Assembly: GCF_027946175.1 (NCBI RefSeq)
Contig: NZ_AP026671.1
Coordinates: 248,001 to 312,000 of the forward strand
From: Nitratiruptor tergarcus DSM 16512
GTDB lineage: Bacteria > Campylobacterota > Campylobacteria > Campylobacterales > Nitratiruptoraceae
DNA length: 64,000 nt
Reading direction: 5' to 3'
The stretch's first letter is position 1; every line of letters begins with the position of its first letter. The notes under the pieces are model-generated. The model saw only the letters and a program-made list of their open reading frames with translations. It did no database searches and was not told the origin of the DNA. A program made the position numbers and the translations under genes. Positions 43,891-52,486 of the stretch are shown here, in pieces.

Positions 43891-44708
43891 GTGAGCTATT
43901 TAGAAAAAAACATGTGTTGTGGTTAAAAATCTTGTTTGGAGGTTTTAGCCTTCCAAAGGGAGAGTGGTTTGATACATTGCTTGATTTTGCAAATATAGAG
44001 TATCGCCATCTCAAATGGCTAGCACAAGAGATTGTAGAAAATGGTGAGGATTTTGACTGGGATAGAGAGCATATAGAACTTGGCTTTGAAAACTCTACAG
44101 AACTTTTTCAAGAACTCATCAAAGATCTAGAATCCATACAAAATGAGTATGGTAATATAGCTTTGTTTGAGAGAATCAAAAGTGATGAAAGCTATATGCT
44201 TTTTATATTGCAAAGAATGCTCAAACAAGATCCAATCGAGATTCACAGTTTCAAAAGACATTTAAGCTACAAAAATCTTGATGGAGAAAGTTTGTCGGCA
44301 TTGGTGCAGTTTCTTTTTGAGGAGATATATAAAGAGTATGAACTCATCATAACCTATACTTACTCACAGATCCATACGAACCACAAAGAGCTTGCCCTGA
44401 TTTTTGAAGATTTGATATATGAATCAATGTACCATTTGAAAACATTTTGTGTGATTGCTGCAAAACTGGGAATTTTAGGAGTACCTAGAGCAGTGATGAA
44501 AGATGTATATCGCTTTAGTGATCTCAAGCAGTTTTTGCAAGATGGTATAGAAGAGGAACTTGCGGCAAAAGAGCAGTGCAAGGCACTGAGCAGCGCTATC
44601 AAAGATGAGGAGCTAAGTCGATTTTTTGATTTTATCAACAATCAAGAAAATTACCATATTGCGCTTATGCAAAAGGCAGTTACATATATTAACAATAGAG
44701 TTACCTAA
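43887..44708 (+). CDS. Ferritin-like di-iron protein, two-domain, unknown role
   Basis: 273 aa, all helical. Repeated Glu-x2/3-His pairs at the spacing of ferritin-like four-helix bundles: FANIEYRHLKWLAQ (about 30), LIYESMYHLKTFCV (about 180) and FINNQENYHIALMQ (about 260), plus EEELAAKEQCKAL. The pattern suggests a metal-binding bundle preceded by a second, partly degenerate one. Overlap with the scaffold gene suggests a link to iron supply or oxidative repair of clusters. Family name not recognised. Confidence 0.65.
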   Translation: MSELFRKKHVLWLKILFGGFSLPKGEWFDTLLDFANIEYRHLKWLAQEIVENGEDFDWDREHIELGFENSTELFQELIKDLESIQNEYGNIALFERIKSDESYMLFILQRMLKQDPIEIHSFKRHLSYKNLDGESLSALVQFLFEEIYKEYELIITYTYSQIHTNHKELALIFEDLIYESMYHLKTFCVIAAKLGILGVPRAVMKDVYRFSDLKQFLQDGIEEELAAKEQCKALSSAIKDEELSRFFDFINNQENYHIALMQKAVTYINNRVT

Positions 44709-44726
44709 AAAAGAATATAAAAGTGT

Positions 44727-44993
44727 ATGATGAAAAAGTTGTTATTGACGATTCTATTTTCAGTATCTCTGCTTTCTTATGATGTTAATAGTACAAAAGA
44801 GGCTAATATATCCAAAAGATTTGATATAGATGCAGAGATTGAAAAGATTATGCAAGCCCCTCTTTCAAAGCGAAGAGAGCTTATGAACGAACTGAAACGT
44901 AAGATATATCAGCTCAATATCGATCTACAATCTTCTCAACTTATCAATTTACAGCATATTATTAATACACCTATTCATAGAGGAAAACGATGA
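44727..44993 (+). CDS. Small secreted hypothetical protein, 88 aa
   Basis: Signal peptide (MMKKLLLTILFSVSLLSYD), then a charged helical segment (AEIEKIMQAPLSKRRELMNE) likely to form a coiled coil. No family recognised. Overlaps the next gene by 4 bp, so they form one unit. Confidence 0.7.
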   Translation: MMKKLLLTILFSVSLLSYDVNSTKEANISKRFDIDAEIEKIMQAPLSKRRELMNELKRKIYQLNIDLQSSQLINLQHIINTPIHRGKR

Positions 44994-45763
44994 AAAAACT
45001 GCTTTTTCTTTTTTTCATACTAACTACACTTTTTGCAAATGAGTATCATGATGAGGATCTTGATGGTGTCCCAGATAGATTAGATAGATGTCCGCATACA
45101 CCATTTAGTGATATAGTTGACGAGTATGGATGTAGTATAGAAAGACTCATAAAGCCAAAACAGTATGAATGGTATGTAGAGTATATTTATGCAAAAGATA
45201 AAGATGTAATAGATTTTAGTGAACATGACTATCTTTTTTATCTTACTCTTTATAAAGGGAGGTTTGATGTTTCAATAACAGCGCTCTATTTTGATAATGC
45301 ATCTGCTTCTGGTTTTTCTGATACGAATATAAAACTTGAATACCGTTTTACACCTACACCTATGTGGGATCTTTATGTTGGAGTAGGCGTGGACCTGCCT
45401 CTTTATAATCAAGAGGGTAATTTTTTTGATTATGATATCTATATCTCTAGTGAATACTACTATCTTGGATATAAGCTTTTTGTTGGCGGTTATTATACAT
45501 ATACACGAGATAAAATCTCTTCACACAGATTGCAAAATCCTTATAGTACCTATGCAGGTATCGAAATGTATAATGGAAAATATAGTATAGATTTTGCTTA
45601 TCTGTATACGAAAAGTAAATTTGGAGCATATAGCAATAGTCTCTATTTGAAATTGGAGCGAAGACTTTATAAAGGCTACTATCTTTATACTACATTTACT
45701 AAGGGAATCAATGAAAAGGCTCTTGATTCACTTTTGAGTATCGGTTTTGGTCAACGTTTTTAA
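44990..45763 (+). CDS. Secreted protein with thrombospondin type-3-like repeat and beta-barrel
   Basis: 257 aa. Signal peptide (residues 1-17), then a calcium-binding-type stretch DEDLDGVPDRLDRCPHTPFS followed by VDEYGC, as found ahead of OmpA-like or barrel domains. Residues 60-257 alternate as amphipathic strands with aromatic girdles and finish with LLSIGFGQRF, a C-terminal Phe typical of outer-membrane proteins. Probably an outer-membrane barrel. Confidence 0.75.
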   Translation: MKKLLFLFFILTTLFANEYHDEDLDGVPDRLDRCPHTPFSDIVDEYGCSIERLIKPKQYEWYVEYIYAKDKDVIDFSEHDYLFYLTLYKGRFDVSITALYFDNASASGFSDTNIKLEYRFTPTPMWDLYVGVGVDLPLYNQEGNFFDYDIYISSEYYYLGYKLFVGGYYTYTRDKISSHRLQNPYSTYAGIEMYNGKYSIDFAYLYTKSKFGAYSNSLYLKLERRLYKGYYLYTTFTKGINEKALDSLLSIGFGQRF

Positions 45764-45850
45764 GTAACTTTGACCTAACAGATATATAACTCCTGGCTAA
45801 CACCTTTTACGCAATAATTTCAATATCAAATTTCAAAAAAAGGATAAAAG

Positions 45851-47083
45851 ATGAAAAAAGGATTATATATCAGTCTTGTAGTTTCTTCATTGATTACATT
45901 TGCCCAGGCTGACAGTATTGAGAGATTTGGTGGTAGTTGGATGGGAATGAGTGAAGCTCAAGAGCATGTAGGAATGATGGAGCATTCTCAAAAAGGTCAA
46001 TTCTCTTCTTCGAGCGCGAGCCAAAGTTCGCAAAAGCCGCCTCATCCTGGTTTAGCTCATGAAGATGAAGATATGGAAGATGAAGCTAAAGATTTGTATG
46101 AGCAATCTACTAGTAGCGCTATGGTACAAGGTGATGAAGATAAAGGTGAAAAAGAGCATAATTCTATTCATGAAACAAAAGTTGATGACTATATGAGTTC
46201 GTTTAGTTTTTCTAGCTCTAATGCTGCTCATGAAGATGAAGATATGGAAGATAAAGCTAAAGGCTTATATGAGCATGCTAAGAGCAATGCTATGGCACAT
46301 TACAATGAAGAAAAAGAAGATGCAAAAGAGCATCAAGAAAATTGGGGTCAAAATTTTTCCCATGAATCTGAGAATGATGAAAATATGAGTATGCATAAAG
46401 GTTTTAATTTAGTAGAGCTTGTTAAAGAGGCAAAAGCTGATGAAGACCAATGGCCTAATGAGGTGAGCAATATGATGCATGAAGTGAGAAAAGCTATAAA
46501 ATTTTACAAGAAAGAGAATCTCTTTAAAGAGTTTAATATTACTAACATATCTGAACTTGCTAAACCACAGATGGTGCAAAAGATTCAAGAACGTATAGAA
46601 GAGGCAAGACAGCAGCGTGAAGAGGAGATTAGCCAAAAACTTTTGCAAAGAAAGAAGGCAAAAGTCGCTGGAGAGTTTGTACATTATGGTGAAGGACAGT
46701 ATGATTGGGTTTTTGTAACGAAAAGCGGTAATGTTTGGAAACTTGATGGAGTGGATGAAAACGGAAGTTTTGCATATAAACGTGCAGAAGGTGTAAAAGC
46801 TACTTTTGACGAAGATGGCAAAATAGTTTTTGATATCTCTATAGCACAAAATGGAGAGATTACACAGCAGCTAAGCAATAAGGAGTTTTCTGGATTTGTA
46901 TATGCAAAATATAATGACGAAGAAGAGAATGGTTTTGACTGGATTGTAGTTGTTGATGGCAAAGCTTACAAACTTGAAGGATATGATGAAGAGAGCAAAA
47001 GCTTTATTTATACTCCAGTAAGCAAAGTAAATGCAAAAGAGCAGGGTGATGAAGTTATCATTTTACCCGGTACTAATGGCTAA
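45851..47083 (+). CDS. Secreted acidic repeat protein with two HYG-DW-KLDG modules
   Basis: 410 aa. Signal peptide 1-20. Residues 50-180 are Ser/Glu/Asp/His-rich and contain two imperfect copies of AHEDEDMEDxAKxLYEx. Residues 190-270 are helical. Then come two copies of a small beta-rich module: 276-330 (FVHYGEGQYDWVFV, WKLDGVDENG) and 349-405 (FVYAKYN, NGFDWIVVVDG, YKLEGYDEES, YTPVSKV). The same module is present in the LRR protein at 9107. Function unknown; likely periplasmic or secreted, with acidic repeats that might bind metal. Confidence 0.8.
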   Translation: MKKGLYISLVVSSLITFAQADSIERFGGSWMGMSEAQEHVGMMEHSQKGQFSSSSASQSSQKPPHPGLAHEDEDMEDEAKDLYEQSTSSAMVQGDEDKGEKEHNSIHETKVDDYMSSFSFSSSNAAHEDEDMEDKAKGLYEHAKSNAMAHYNEEKEDAKEHQENWGQNFSHESENDENMSMHKGFNLVELVKEAKADEDQWPNEVSNMMHEVRKAIKFYKKENLFKEFNITNISELAKPQMVQKIQERIEEARQQREEEISQKLLQRKKAKVAGEFVHYGEGQYDWVFVTKSGNVWKLDGVDENGSFAYKRAEGVKATFDEDGKIVFDISIAQNGEITQQLSNKEFSGFVYAKYNDEEENGFDWIVVVDGKAYKLEGYDEESKSFIYTPVSKVNAKEQGDEVIILPGTNG

Positions 47084-47841
47084 GGGCTCTCCCTTGCCAA
47101 TTCTGTAACGAACTCTTCAATTGCTTTTTTTGTCTGCTCAAACTGTAAAATATCTCCATGCTGTGCACCTTCGATTGTCACGACTTTTACAAGTTTTTTG
47201 ATATATGGTTTGAGTTTTGCAAAAGTAACAGGAGGCGTGGTATCGTCATGTTGGGCAAGGATTACATATACAGGTACCCTCGCTTGGGAGAGGTATTTAT
47301 AATTTGGAAAAGGATGCCGTAAAAAAAGATGAATAGGGCACCAAGGGTATTGAAGTTGTGCTAAATGTGTGATGGAGTGAAAAGGGGTTATGAGGATAGT
47401 ACCTATTACATCTTTTTGTATAGAGAGGTAACTTGCCACACCAGTACCAAGACTTCTTCCAATAAGAATATTTTTTGATGATTTATAGTGTTTGTAGACT
47501 TTTTTAGCTGCTAAAAAGATTGCTTTTTGTGACGGTTTTCCTTGAGAATTGCCATATCCAGGATAGTTGAAAGTTACAAGATTGTATGGTAAATGTTTAA
47601 AATGGTGTAAAAACTCCAGTGCATTATTGGCATTTCCTCCAAAATAAAATATTGTAATAGGACTATTCTTCTCAACTCTTCCTACCTCTAATCCATCAAG
47701 AAACGTTACTTTAATCTCTTTATCTAGAGGTATCTCCCTTGGTGCCAAGTCTGTACGGAAGATGATTTTATCTTGAAAGATATAAAGATAGAGACAAAAG
47801 AGGATATAAAAAACTGCAATGGAAACGAGAATGGGCTTCAT
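47080..47841 (-). CDS. Alpha/beta hydrolase (BEM46/ABHD13-like)
   Basis: 253 aa with an N-terminal membrane helix (ILVSIAVFYILFCLYLYIF). Hydrolase fold: FYFGGNANNALEFL (oxyanion loop), nucleophile Ser in ILIGRSLGTGVASY, Asp in ILAQHDDTTPP and His in IEGAQHGDIL. Membrane-tethered serine hydrolase of unknown substrate. Last of four overlapping genes with the spermidine pathway. Confidence 0.85.
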   Translation of the reverse strand: MKPILVSIAVFYILFCLYLYIFQDKIIFRTDLAPREIPLDKEIKVTFLDGLEVGRVEKNSPITIFYFGGNANNALEFLHHFKHLPYNLVTFNYPGYGNSQGKPSQKAIFLAAKKVYKHYKSSKNILIGRSLGTGVASYLSIQKDVIGTILITPFHSITHLAQLQYPWCPIHLFLRHPFPNYKYLSQARVPVYVILAQHDDTTPPVTFAKLKPYIKKLVKVVTIEGAQHGDILQFEQTKKAIEEFVTELARESP

Positions 47842-48986
47842 GACAGTCTATGTTTATAGTCGCAGTAATCAAATCTTTTTATGATATCTAATTGATTATT
47901 TTTTCGTAAAATTGCTAGGCTTGGAAGTCTGATACCGTTGAAAGTAGTGTTTTTGACAAAAGTATAGTGAATCATATCCTCAAAAATAATTTTTTGTCCA
48001 ATCTGCAAAGGTGCATCAAAACTGTAATCCCCAATTATATCTCCTGCAAGGCAGCTATTGCCTCCTAGACGATAGGTATATTTTTTCTTTCCTGGCTCTC
48101 CTGCATAGCGTATTTGCGGACGATAGGGCATAGCTAAAACGTCTGGCATGTGGGCTTCTGCAGATGTATCAAGAATTGCTATATCCATGCCATTGTGAAT
48201 AATGTCAACTACACTTGCAACCAATGGTCCTGTTTGCCATCCTACTGCTTCTCCAGGCTCTAAATAGACTTCAACGTTATAACGCTTTTTAAAATCTTTG
48301 ATAATTGCTATGAGCAGTTCTTTGTTGTAATCATCTTTAGTAATATGGTGTCCTCCACCAAAATTGACCCATTTGCAGTGAGGAATATATGTACCAAACT
48401 TCTCTTCAAAAGCTTGTAAAACATCTTGGAGCGATTCTGCACTCTCTTCACAAAGTGCATGGAAATGGAGCCCTTCTATGGTGTCATCCCAGACAAATTC
48501 GCTTTTTATAATTCCAAGTCGGCTAAAAGCACCACAAGGATTATAGAGATCTACTGGGGCGGCTGAGTATTCAGGATTGACGCGTACACCTATAGAGATT
48601 TGGGGATTCGTTTTTTTGACAATCTCTTTATAGCGCTTTAATTGGTTAATGGAGTTAAAAATGATGTGATCACTCATCTTTGCAATGAGCTCAATCTCAT
48701 CCTCTTTAAATGCGGGGGAATAGGTATGCACCTCTTTGCCAAACTCTTCAAAAGCTAGTTTGGCTTCCCAAAGTCCGCTTGCAGTGGCACCATAGAGATA
48801 CTTTTTTGCGAGTTCAAAAGTGCTCCACATAGCAAAGCCTTTGAGAGCCAGTATTATTTTGGCACCACCGCGTTTTTGCACATCATCAAGTATTTGAAGA
48901 TTTCTCTCAAGCAGGGCCTCTTCACACACATAACAAGGTGTAGGGATTTGATCAAGTACTTTTTCAATGTTGCTATTTTTGATCAC
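47838..48986 (-). CDS. nspC: Carboxynorspermidine/carboxyspermidine decarboxylase NspC
   Basis: 382 aa from the GTG at 48986 (the longer frame to 49022 lies inside the DUF4197 gene). Alanine-racemase-fold PLP enzyme: PTPCYVCEEALLERNL, PLP Lys in IILALKGFAMW, WVNFGGGHHIT, YLEPGEAVGW and the catalytic Cys in SCLAGDIIGDY. Decarboxylates carboxyspermidine to spermidine, the route shown for Campylobacter jejuni. Its partner dehydrogenase is encoded two genes upstream. Confidence 0.92.
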   Translation of the reverse strand: MIKNSNIEKVLDQIPTPCYVCEEALLERNLQILDDVQKRGGAKIILALKGFAMWSTFELAKKYLYGATASGLWEAKLAFEEFGKEVHTYSPAFKEDEIELIAKMSDHIIFNSINQLKRYKEIVKKTNPQISIGVRVNPEYSAAPVDLYNPCGAFSRLGIIKSEFVWDDTIEGLHFHALCEESAESLQDVLQAFEEKFGTYIPHCKWVNFGGGHHITKDDYNKELLIAIIKDFKKRYNVEVYLEPGEAVGWQTGPLVASVVDIIHNGMDIAILDTSAEAHMPDVLAMPYRPQIRYAGEPGKKKYTYRLGGNSCLAGDIIGDYSFDAPLQIGQKIIFEDMIHYTFVKNTTFNGIRLPSLAILRKNNQLDIIKRFDYCDYKHRLS

Positions 48987-49752
48987 CAAACACCTTTTGC
49001 AAAAGTTTCGTACTACGAGCAAGGGGATTAGTGCGAATATTTTTTTCTTGCTGGGCTATCATTGTGTAGAGTCCTTCAAGTGTACGGTTGGTTACATAGC
49101 TTGAGAGATCTTTTTCTTTAACTTCACCTGGTGCACTCATCCCTAAAGCTCCAAGGGCTGTTTTGGCATATGCATTGTTTGTAAAATTGCTAGCATATTT
49201 ATTGTAGTATTCCATCATAGTCACATAATACTTTGTGACATTTTCGTTTTCCATATGCTTTTTTATAATAGGTGCAATTTTTTGAGCAAGTTTTTTACCT
49301 GCATGGGTTTTAAAGTAGTTTGTAATTGCGTAATTGTCGCTACTTGTAATTAATCTTTTTGCCTCTTGAACTTTGAGATTTTTGATAGTATCAACTAAAA
49401 TTGATGCAGTCTCGGGTACTGCTTCTTCAGCAGCTCTATTCATAGAGAGTTCAAACTCATCTACATATTTTCCCATGCCTACTTTACGAAGTGTCTTTGC
49501 TACTATTTGCAAATTTTTGGGCACTCCAATTTTTACGAGAGGATTTTTCAAAAAACCATCTTTTTTGCCAAGTGTTGTAACTGCTTTTTTTACACCGATT
49601 TTCAATGCTTGCTTGATGGCACTTTGCTCTTCGTTAGCGCTATTTGTTATAGATTTATTGCTCGTATAATCTTTTGCCAAATTGTTTAACGTATCCATAA
49701 ATCCAGCTTGTGCTATCAATGCTATGATAGGAAGAAACAGTAACTTTTTCAC
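48973..49752 (-). CDS. DUF4197 secreted protein
   Basis: 259 aa. Signal peptide (LFLPIIALIAQAGFMD), then the DUF4197 pattern: ALKIGVKKAVTTLGKKDGFL, VKIGVPKNLQIVAKTLRKVG, FELSMNRAAEEAVPETASIL, and FTNNAYAKTALGALGM. Function of the family is unknown. Sits between the two polyamine genes with overlaps at both ends. Confidence 0.88.
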   Translation of the reverse strand: MKKLLFLPIIALIAQAGFMDTLNNLAKDYTSNKSITNSANEEQSAIKQALKIGVKKAVTTLGKKDGFLKNPLVKIGVPKNLQIVAKTLRKVGMGKYVDEFELSMNRAAEEAVPETASILVDTIKNLKVQEAKRLITSSDNYAITNYFKTHAGKKLAQKIAPIIKKHMENENVTKYYVTMMEYYNKYASNFTNNAYAKTALGALGMSAPGEVKEKDLSSYVTNRTLEGLYTMIAQQEKNIRTNPLARSTKLLQKVFGDQK

Positions 49753-50963
49753 TCTACTTCTCTCGTTTCATTGGGCTCCATTTCTAAAACATGCCATGGA
49801 AGTCCTTGACGATTGAGCTCCTCCATAAATGGATCGGGATCAAACTGCTCCATATTCCATACACCTGGTTGATACCACTTGCGCTCTAACATCATTTTTG
49901 CGCCAATCATTGCTGGAACACCTGTAGTGTAACTCACACACTGGCTGTAAACCTCTTTGTATGCCTCTTGGTGGTCACAGATATTGTATATATAGATTTT
50001 GCGGCGTTTCCCATCTTTTATACCTTCGCACACTACACCGATATTGGTTTTGCCTTTTGTGCGAGCACCAAGGCTTGCAGGATCTGGCAGGAGTGCTTTA
50101 AGGACATGTAGTGGCACTACTTTGCAACCATCTACTTCAATAGGGTCAATGCGTGTCATTCCTACATTATCGAGGACTCTTAGGTGCGTAAGATAACTCT
50201 CACTAAATGTCATCCAAAAACGGATACGTTTTAATCCTTTAATGTGCTTAACAAGTGATTCTTCCTCTTCATGGTAGAGCAGATAGCTATCTTTTGGACC
50301 AATTTCTGGATAGTTCCACACCATTTTTATTTCCATTGGCTCAGTCTCTATCCATTTGCCATTTTCCCAATATCTTCCTTTGGAATTTACCTCACGGATA
50401 TTGATTTCAGGATTGAAGTTTGTAGCAAAAGGGTAGCCGTGATCTCCAGCATTGCAGTCGAGTATATCGATATATTCAATAATATCAAAGTAGTGCTTTT
50501 GGGCATAAGCTACAAATACATTGGTCACACCAGGATCAAATCCACTCCCCAAAAGCCCCATAATACCACGCTCTTTAAATGGTTCATCTAAAGCCCACTG
50601 CTGCTTATACTCAAATTTTGCAGTATCTGGATGCTCATAGTTTGCAGTATCAAGATAGTCTACTTTGGTCTCCATACAAGCTTCCATGATTGTGAGATCT
50701 TGATAGGGCAGAGCTACATTAATAACGAGATCGGGTTTAACAAGATGGATAAGATCTATGAGCTCATTAACGTTGTCTGCATCAACTCGCGCCACATCTA
50801 TTTCGCGGTTCCATTTATCTTTAATTTCATTGCGGATCTCTTCACACTTTGATAAAGTTCTGCTTGCGAGTGTAATATGCTGAAAGGTGTCAGGATTGAG
50901 AGCACATTTATGCGCTACAACTCTTCCAACTCCACCAGCACCAATAATAAGCACTTTTCCCAT
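49749..50963 (-). CDS. Carboxynorspermidine/carboxyspermidine dehydrogenase (saccharopine dehydrogenase family)
   Basis: 404 aa. NADP site KVLIIGAGGVGRVVAHKCA, then NVALPYQDLTIMEACMETKV, DYLDTANYEHPDTAKFEY, GLLGSGFDPGVTNVFVAYAQ and SYTTGVPAMIGAKMML, all diagnostic for the LYS1/CASDH family. It condenses putrescine with aspartate semialdehyde to carboxyspermidine. With NspC it forms the alternative spermidine pathway. First gene of the unit. Confidence 0.92.
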   Translation of the reverse strand: MGKVLIIGAGGVGRVVAHKCALNPDTFQHITLASRTLSKCEEIRNEIKDKWNREIDVARVDADNVNELIDLIHLVKPDLVINVALPYQDLTIMEACMETKVDYLDTANYEHPDTAKFEYKQQWALDEPFKERGIMGLLGSGFDPGVTNVFVAYAQKHYFDIIEYIDILDCNAGDHGYPFATNFNPEINIREVNSKGRYWENGKWIETEPMEIKMVWNYPEIGPKDSYLLYHEEEESLVKHIKGLKRIRFWMTFSESYLTHLRVLDNVGMTRIDPIEVDGCKVVPLHVLKALLPDPASLGARTKGKTNIGVVCEGIKDGKRRKIYIYNICDHQEAYKEVYSQCVSYTTGVPAMIGAKMMLERKWYQPGVWNMEQFDPDPFMEELNRQGLPWHVLEMEPNETREVE

Positions 50964-51006
50964 TTGGATCCTTTATACTGTTATGTCTATCATGATTATA
51001 GGTAAT

Positions 51007-51177
51007 CTACACATAAATATCAATAATATGTTTCTTTGCCTTTCGCTTTTTTCTCTTTTTGTACTGTTCTACTGCTTTACGTTTTTTGCGCCTCTTTTCA
51101 TTCCATAGACGAGTAGTTGGAAACTCTAAAGGCTTGTAGACTCTATATACCTCTTCGATGGAGAAGTTTTCAGGCAT
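51007..51177 (-). CDS. 56-aa highly basic mini-protein
   Basis: ATG at 51177 overlaps the stop of the upstream cytochrome gene (TAATG), so translation is probably coupled. Starts MPENFSIEEVYRVYKPLEFP and continues with more than 15 Lys/Arg in the C-terminal half (ending HIIDIYV). Looks like a small ribosome- or nucleic-acid-associated protein. No family recognised. The coding frame is continuous and ends at 51007. Confidence 0.65.
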   Translation of the reverse strand: MPENFSIEEVYRVYKPLEFPTTRLWNEKRRKKRKAVEQYKKRKKRKAKKHIIDIYV

Positions 51178-51620
51178 TATTGTTTCCTTCGCAATAGCTC
51201 AATACCTGCAAGGGGTTTGCGTGTGAGATCAGGAAAATATCCTTTTTTTCCTTTTCCACTATTACTGTGACATCCAACGCAGTTGCCATAAAAGAGATAT
51301 TTTCCTTCTATTACCCACTCAGGATGTGAGGGTTTAAATCCTTGGAGGGTAGTAAGAAATGCAGCAATTTTCTTTGCATCTTCTGGAGAGACTGTATGTG
51401 CTGGCATGGGACTTGTTGGGTAGTTAAAAATGTTTGAGCCGTTATTGATTACATCTTCGATATATTGTTCAAAACAACGAGAGCAGTTTACATCGATCTG
51501 CTTTGTGTGGGAAAGTTCATGCTTTTTATTGACAATGCTCTTTTTTGTTTCGTGCTTTTTGCTCATAAATGCAATGAGAAACAAAATTAAAGGAAGCAAT
51601 AGTAATATACTCTTTTTCAT
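51177..51620 (-). CDS. Membrane-anchored monoheme c-type cytochrome
   Basis: 147 aa from the ATG at 51620; an upstream open extension lacks a ribosome site. One N-terminal helix (ILLLLPLILFLIAFM), a CSRC stretch without His, and a heme site GNCVGCHSNSG in the last third followed by GYFPDLTRKPL, with Met in SPMPAHTVSPEDAKKIAAFL as a possible axial ligand. Class I-like electron carrier facing the periplasm. Divergent from the thioredoxin gene. Confidence 0.82.
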   Translation of the reverse strand: MKKSILLLLPLILFLIAFMSKKHETKKSIVNKKHELSHTKQIDVNCSRCFEQYIEDVINNGSNIFNYPTSPMPAHTVSPEDAKKIAAFLTTLQGFKPSHPEWVIEGKYLFYGNCVGCHSNSGKGKKGYFPDLTRKPLAGIELLRRKQ

Positions 51621-51700
51621 ATCTCCATTATAGCAAAAGTGACTAAAGTTGCACCTATAAATGATTTGGTTTGCTACAATCAAAAGAAAAAGGAGTTTGC

Positions 51701-52129
51701 ATGACAATCAATGTAGTATGTCCAAACTGTTTAGCAATTAACAGAATACCCAAAAAAGATCATTATAACAAAGCTAAATGTGGTAAATGTGGATATAATT
51801 TGCTTGATACGTATCCTATTGAATTGAATCCAACAAATTTTGAGACTATACTTACCAAAAATGATATTCCTGTTATTGTAGATTTTTGGGCTCCTTGGTG
51901 TGGACCTTGCCGTATGATGGCACCAAATTTTGAAGCAGCTGCAAGAGAATTTCCACTTAAAGCTTGGTTTGCTAAGCTCAATACTGAAGAGTATCCACAG
52001 CTTGCAGCACATTATGGAATTAGAGGAATTCCTACAATGATTGCTTTTTTACATGGTGAAGAGTTGGATAGAATCTCAGGAGCATTAAGTGCACCGCAAA
52101 TTGTGCAGTGGGTACAAAGATTTATATAA
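51701..52129 (+). CDS. trxC: Thioredoxin 2-type protein (TrxC)
   Basis: 142 aa from the ATG at 51701, preceded by AAAGGAG. N-terminal zinc ribbon with CPNC and CGKC (residues 7-31), then a thioredoxin fold with FWAPWCGPCRMMAP and cis-Pro in IRGIPTMIAF. This zinc-finger plus thioredoxin layout is TrxC. Cytoplasmic disulfide reductase linked to oxidative-stress defence. Confidence 0.93.
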   Translation: MTINVVCPNCLAINRIPKKDHYNKAKCGKCGYNLLDTYPIELNPTNFETILTKNDIPVIVDFWAPWCGPCRMMAPNFEAAAREFPLKAWFAKLNTEEYPQLAAHYGIRGIPTMIAFLHGEELDRISGALSAPQIVQWVQRFI

Positions 52130-52130
52130 A

Positions 52131-52146
52131 AGGGGCAAGAGCCCCT
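52131..52146 (-). terminator. Intrinsic terminator after the cytochrome gene
   Basis: Hairpin AGGGGC / GCCCCT with a 4-base loop, between two convergent genes. On the minus strand the stem is followed by TTTATATAAAT, so it fits best as terminator of the cytochrome gene at 52151. It may also help stop plus-strand readthrough from trxC. Confidence 0.6.
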
Positions 52147-52150
52147 GTGA

Positions 52151-52450
52151 TTACTGCTTAGAGATGAAATCAGCGATAGCTTCAATATCAGCGTCGCTAA
52201 GAGTAGCAACCTGACCTTTCATCAAAGCGCCCATTCCGTGTACATTTCTTGTACCAGCTTTGTAGCCTTTGAGAGCTTCAACAGTTTTTTCTTTTGGCCA
52301 ACCTTTGATAACTTCAGATTTGCCAAGAGCTTTTTTCTCACCATGAGCACCATGACATCCTGCACACTTTTTGTAAAGTGTTGCACCATCAGAAGCCATG
52401 AGAGTCATTGCAGTTGCTGCTGCGAGTCCTATAATTGCCAATTTTTTCAT
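52151..52450 (-). CDS. Class I cytochrome c, 99 aa
   Basis: Signal peptide (LAIIGLAAATAMTLMA), heme site KKCAGCHGAHG at about residue 30, and Met in VHGMGALMKGQVATLSDADI as probable sixth ligand, then IEAIADFISKQ. Typical small periplasmic cytochrome c-553-like electron carrier of Campylobacterota. Confidence 0.92.
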   Translation of the reverse strand: MKKLAIIGLAAATAMTLMASDGATLYKKCAGCHGAHGEKKALGKSEVIKGWPKEKTVEALKGYKAGTRNVHGMGALMKGQVATLSDADIEAIADFISKQ

Positions 52451-52486
52451 ATTTTCCTCCTTGATTTAGTTTTATTTTAGTTTTGG

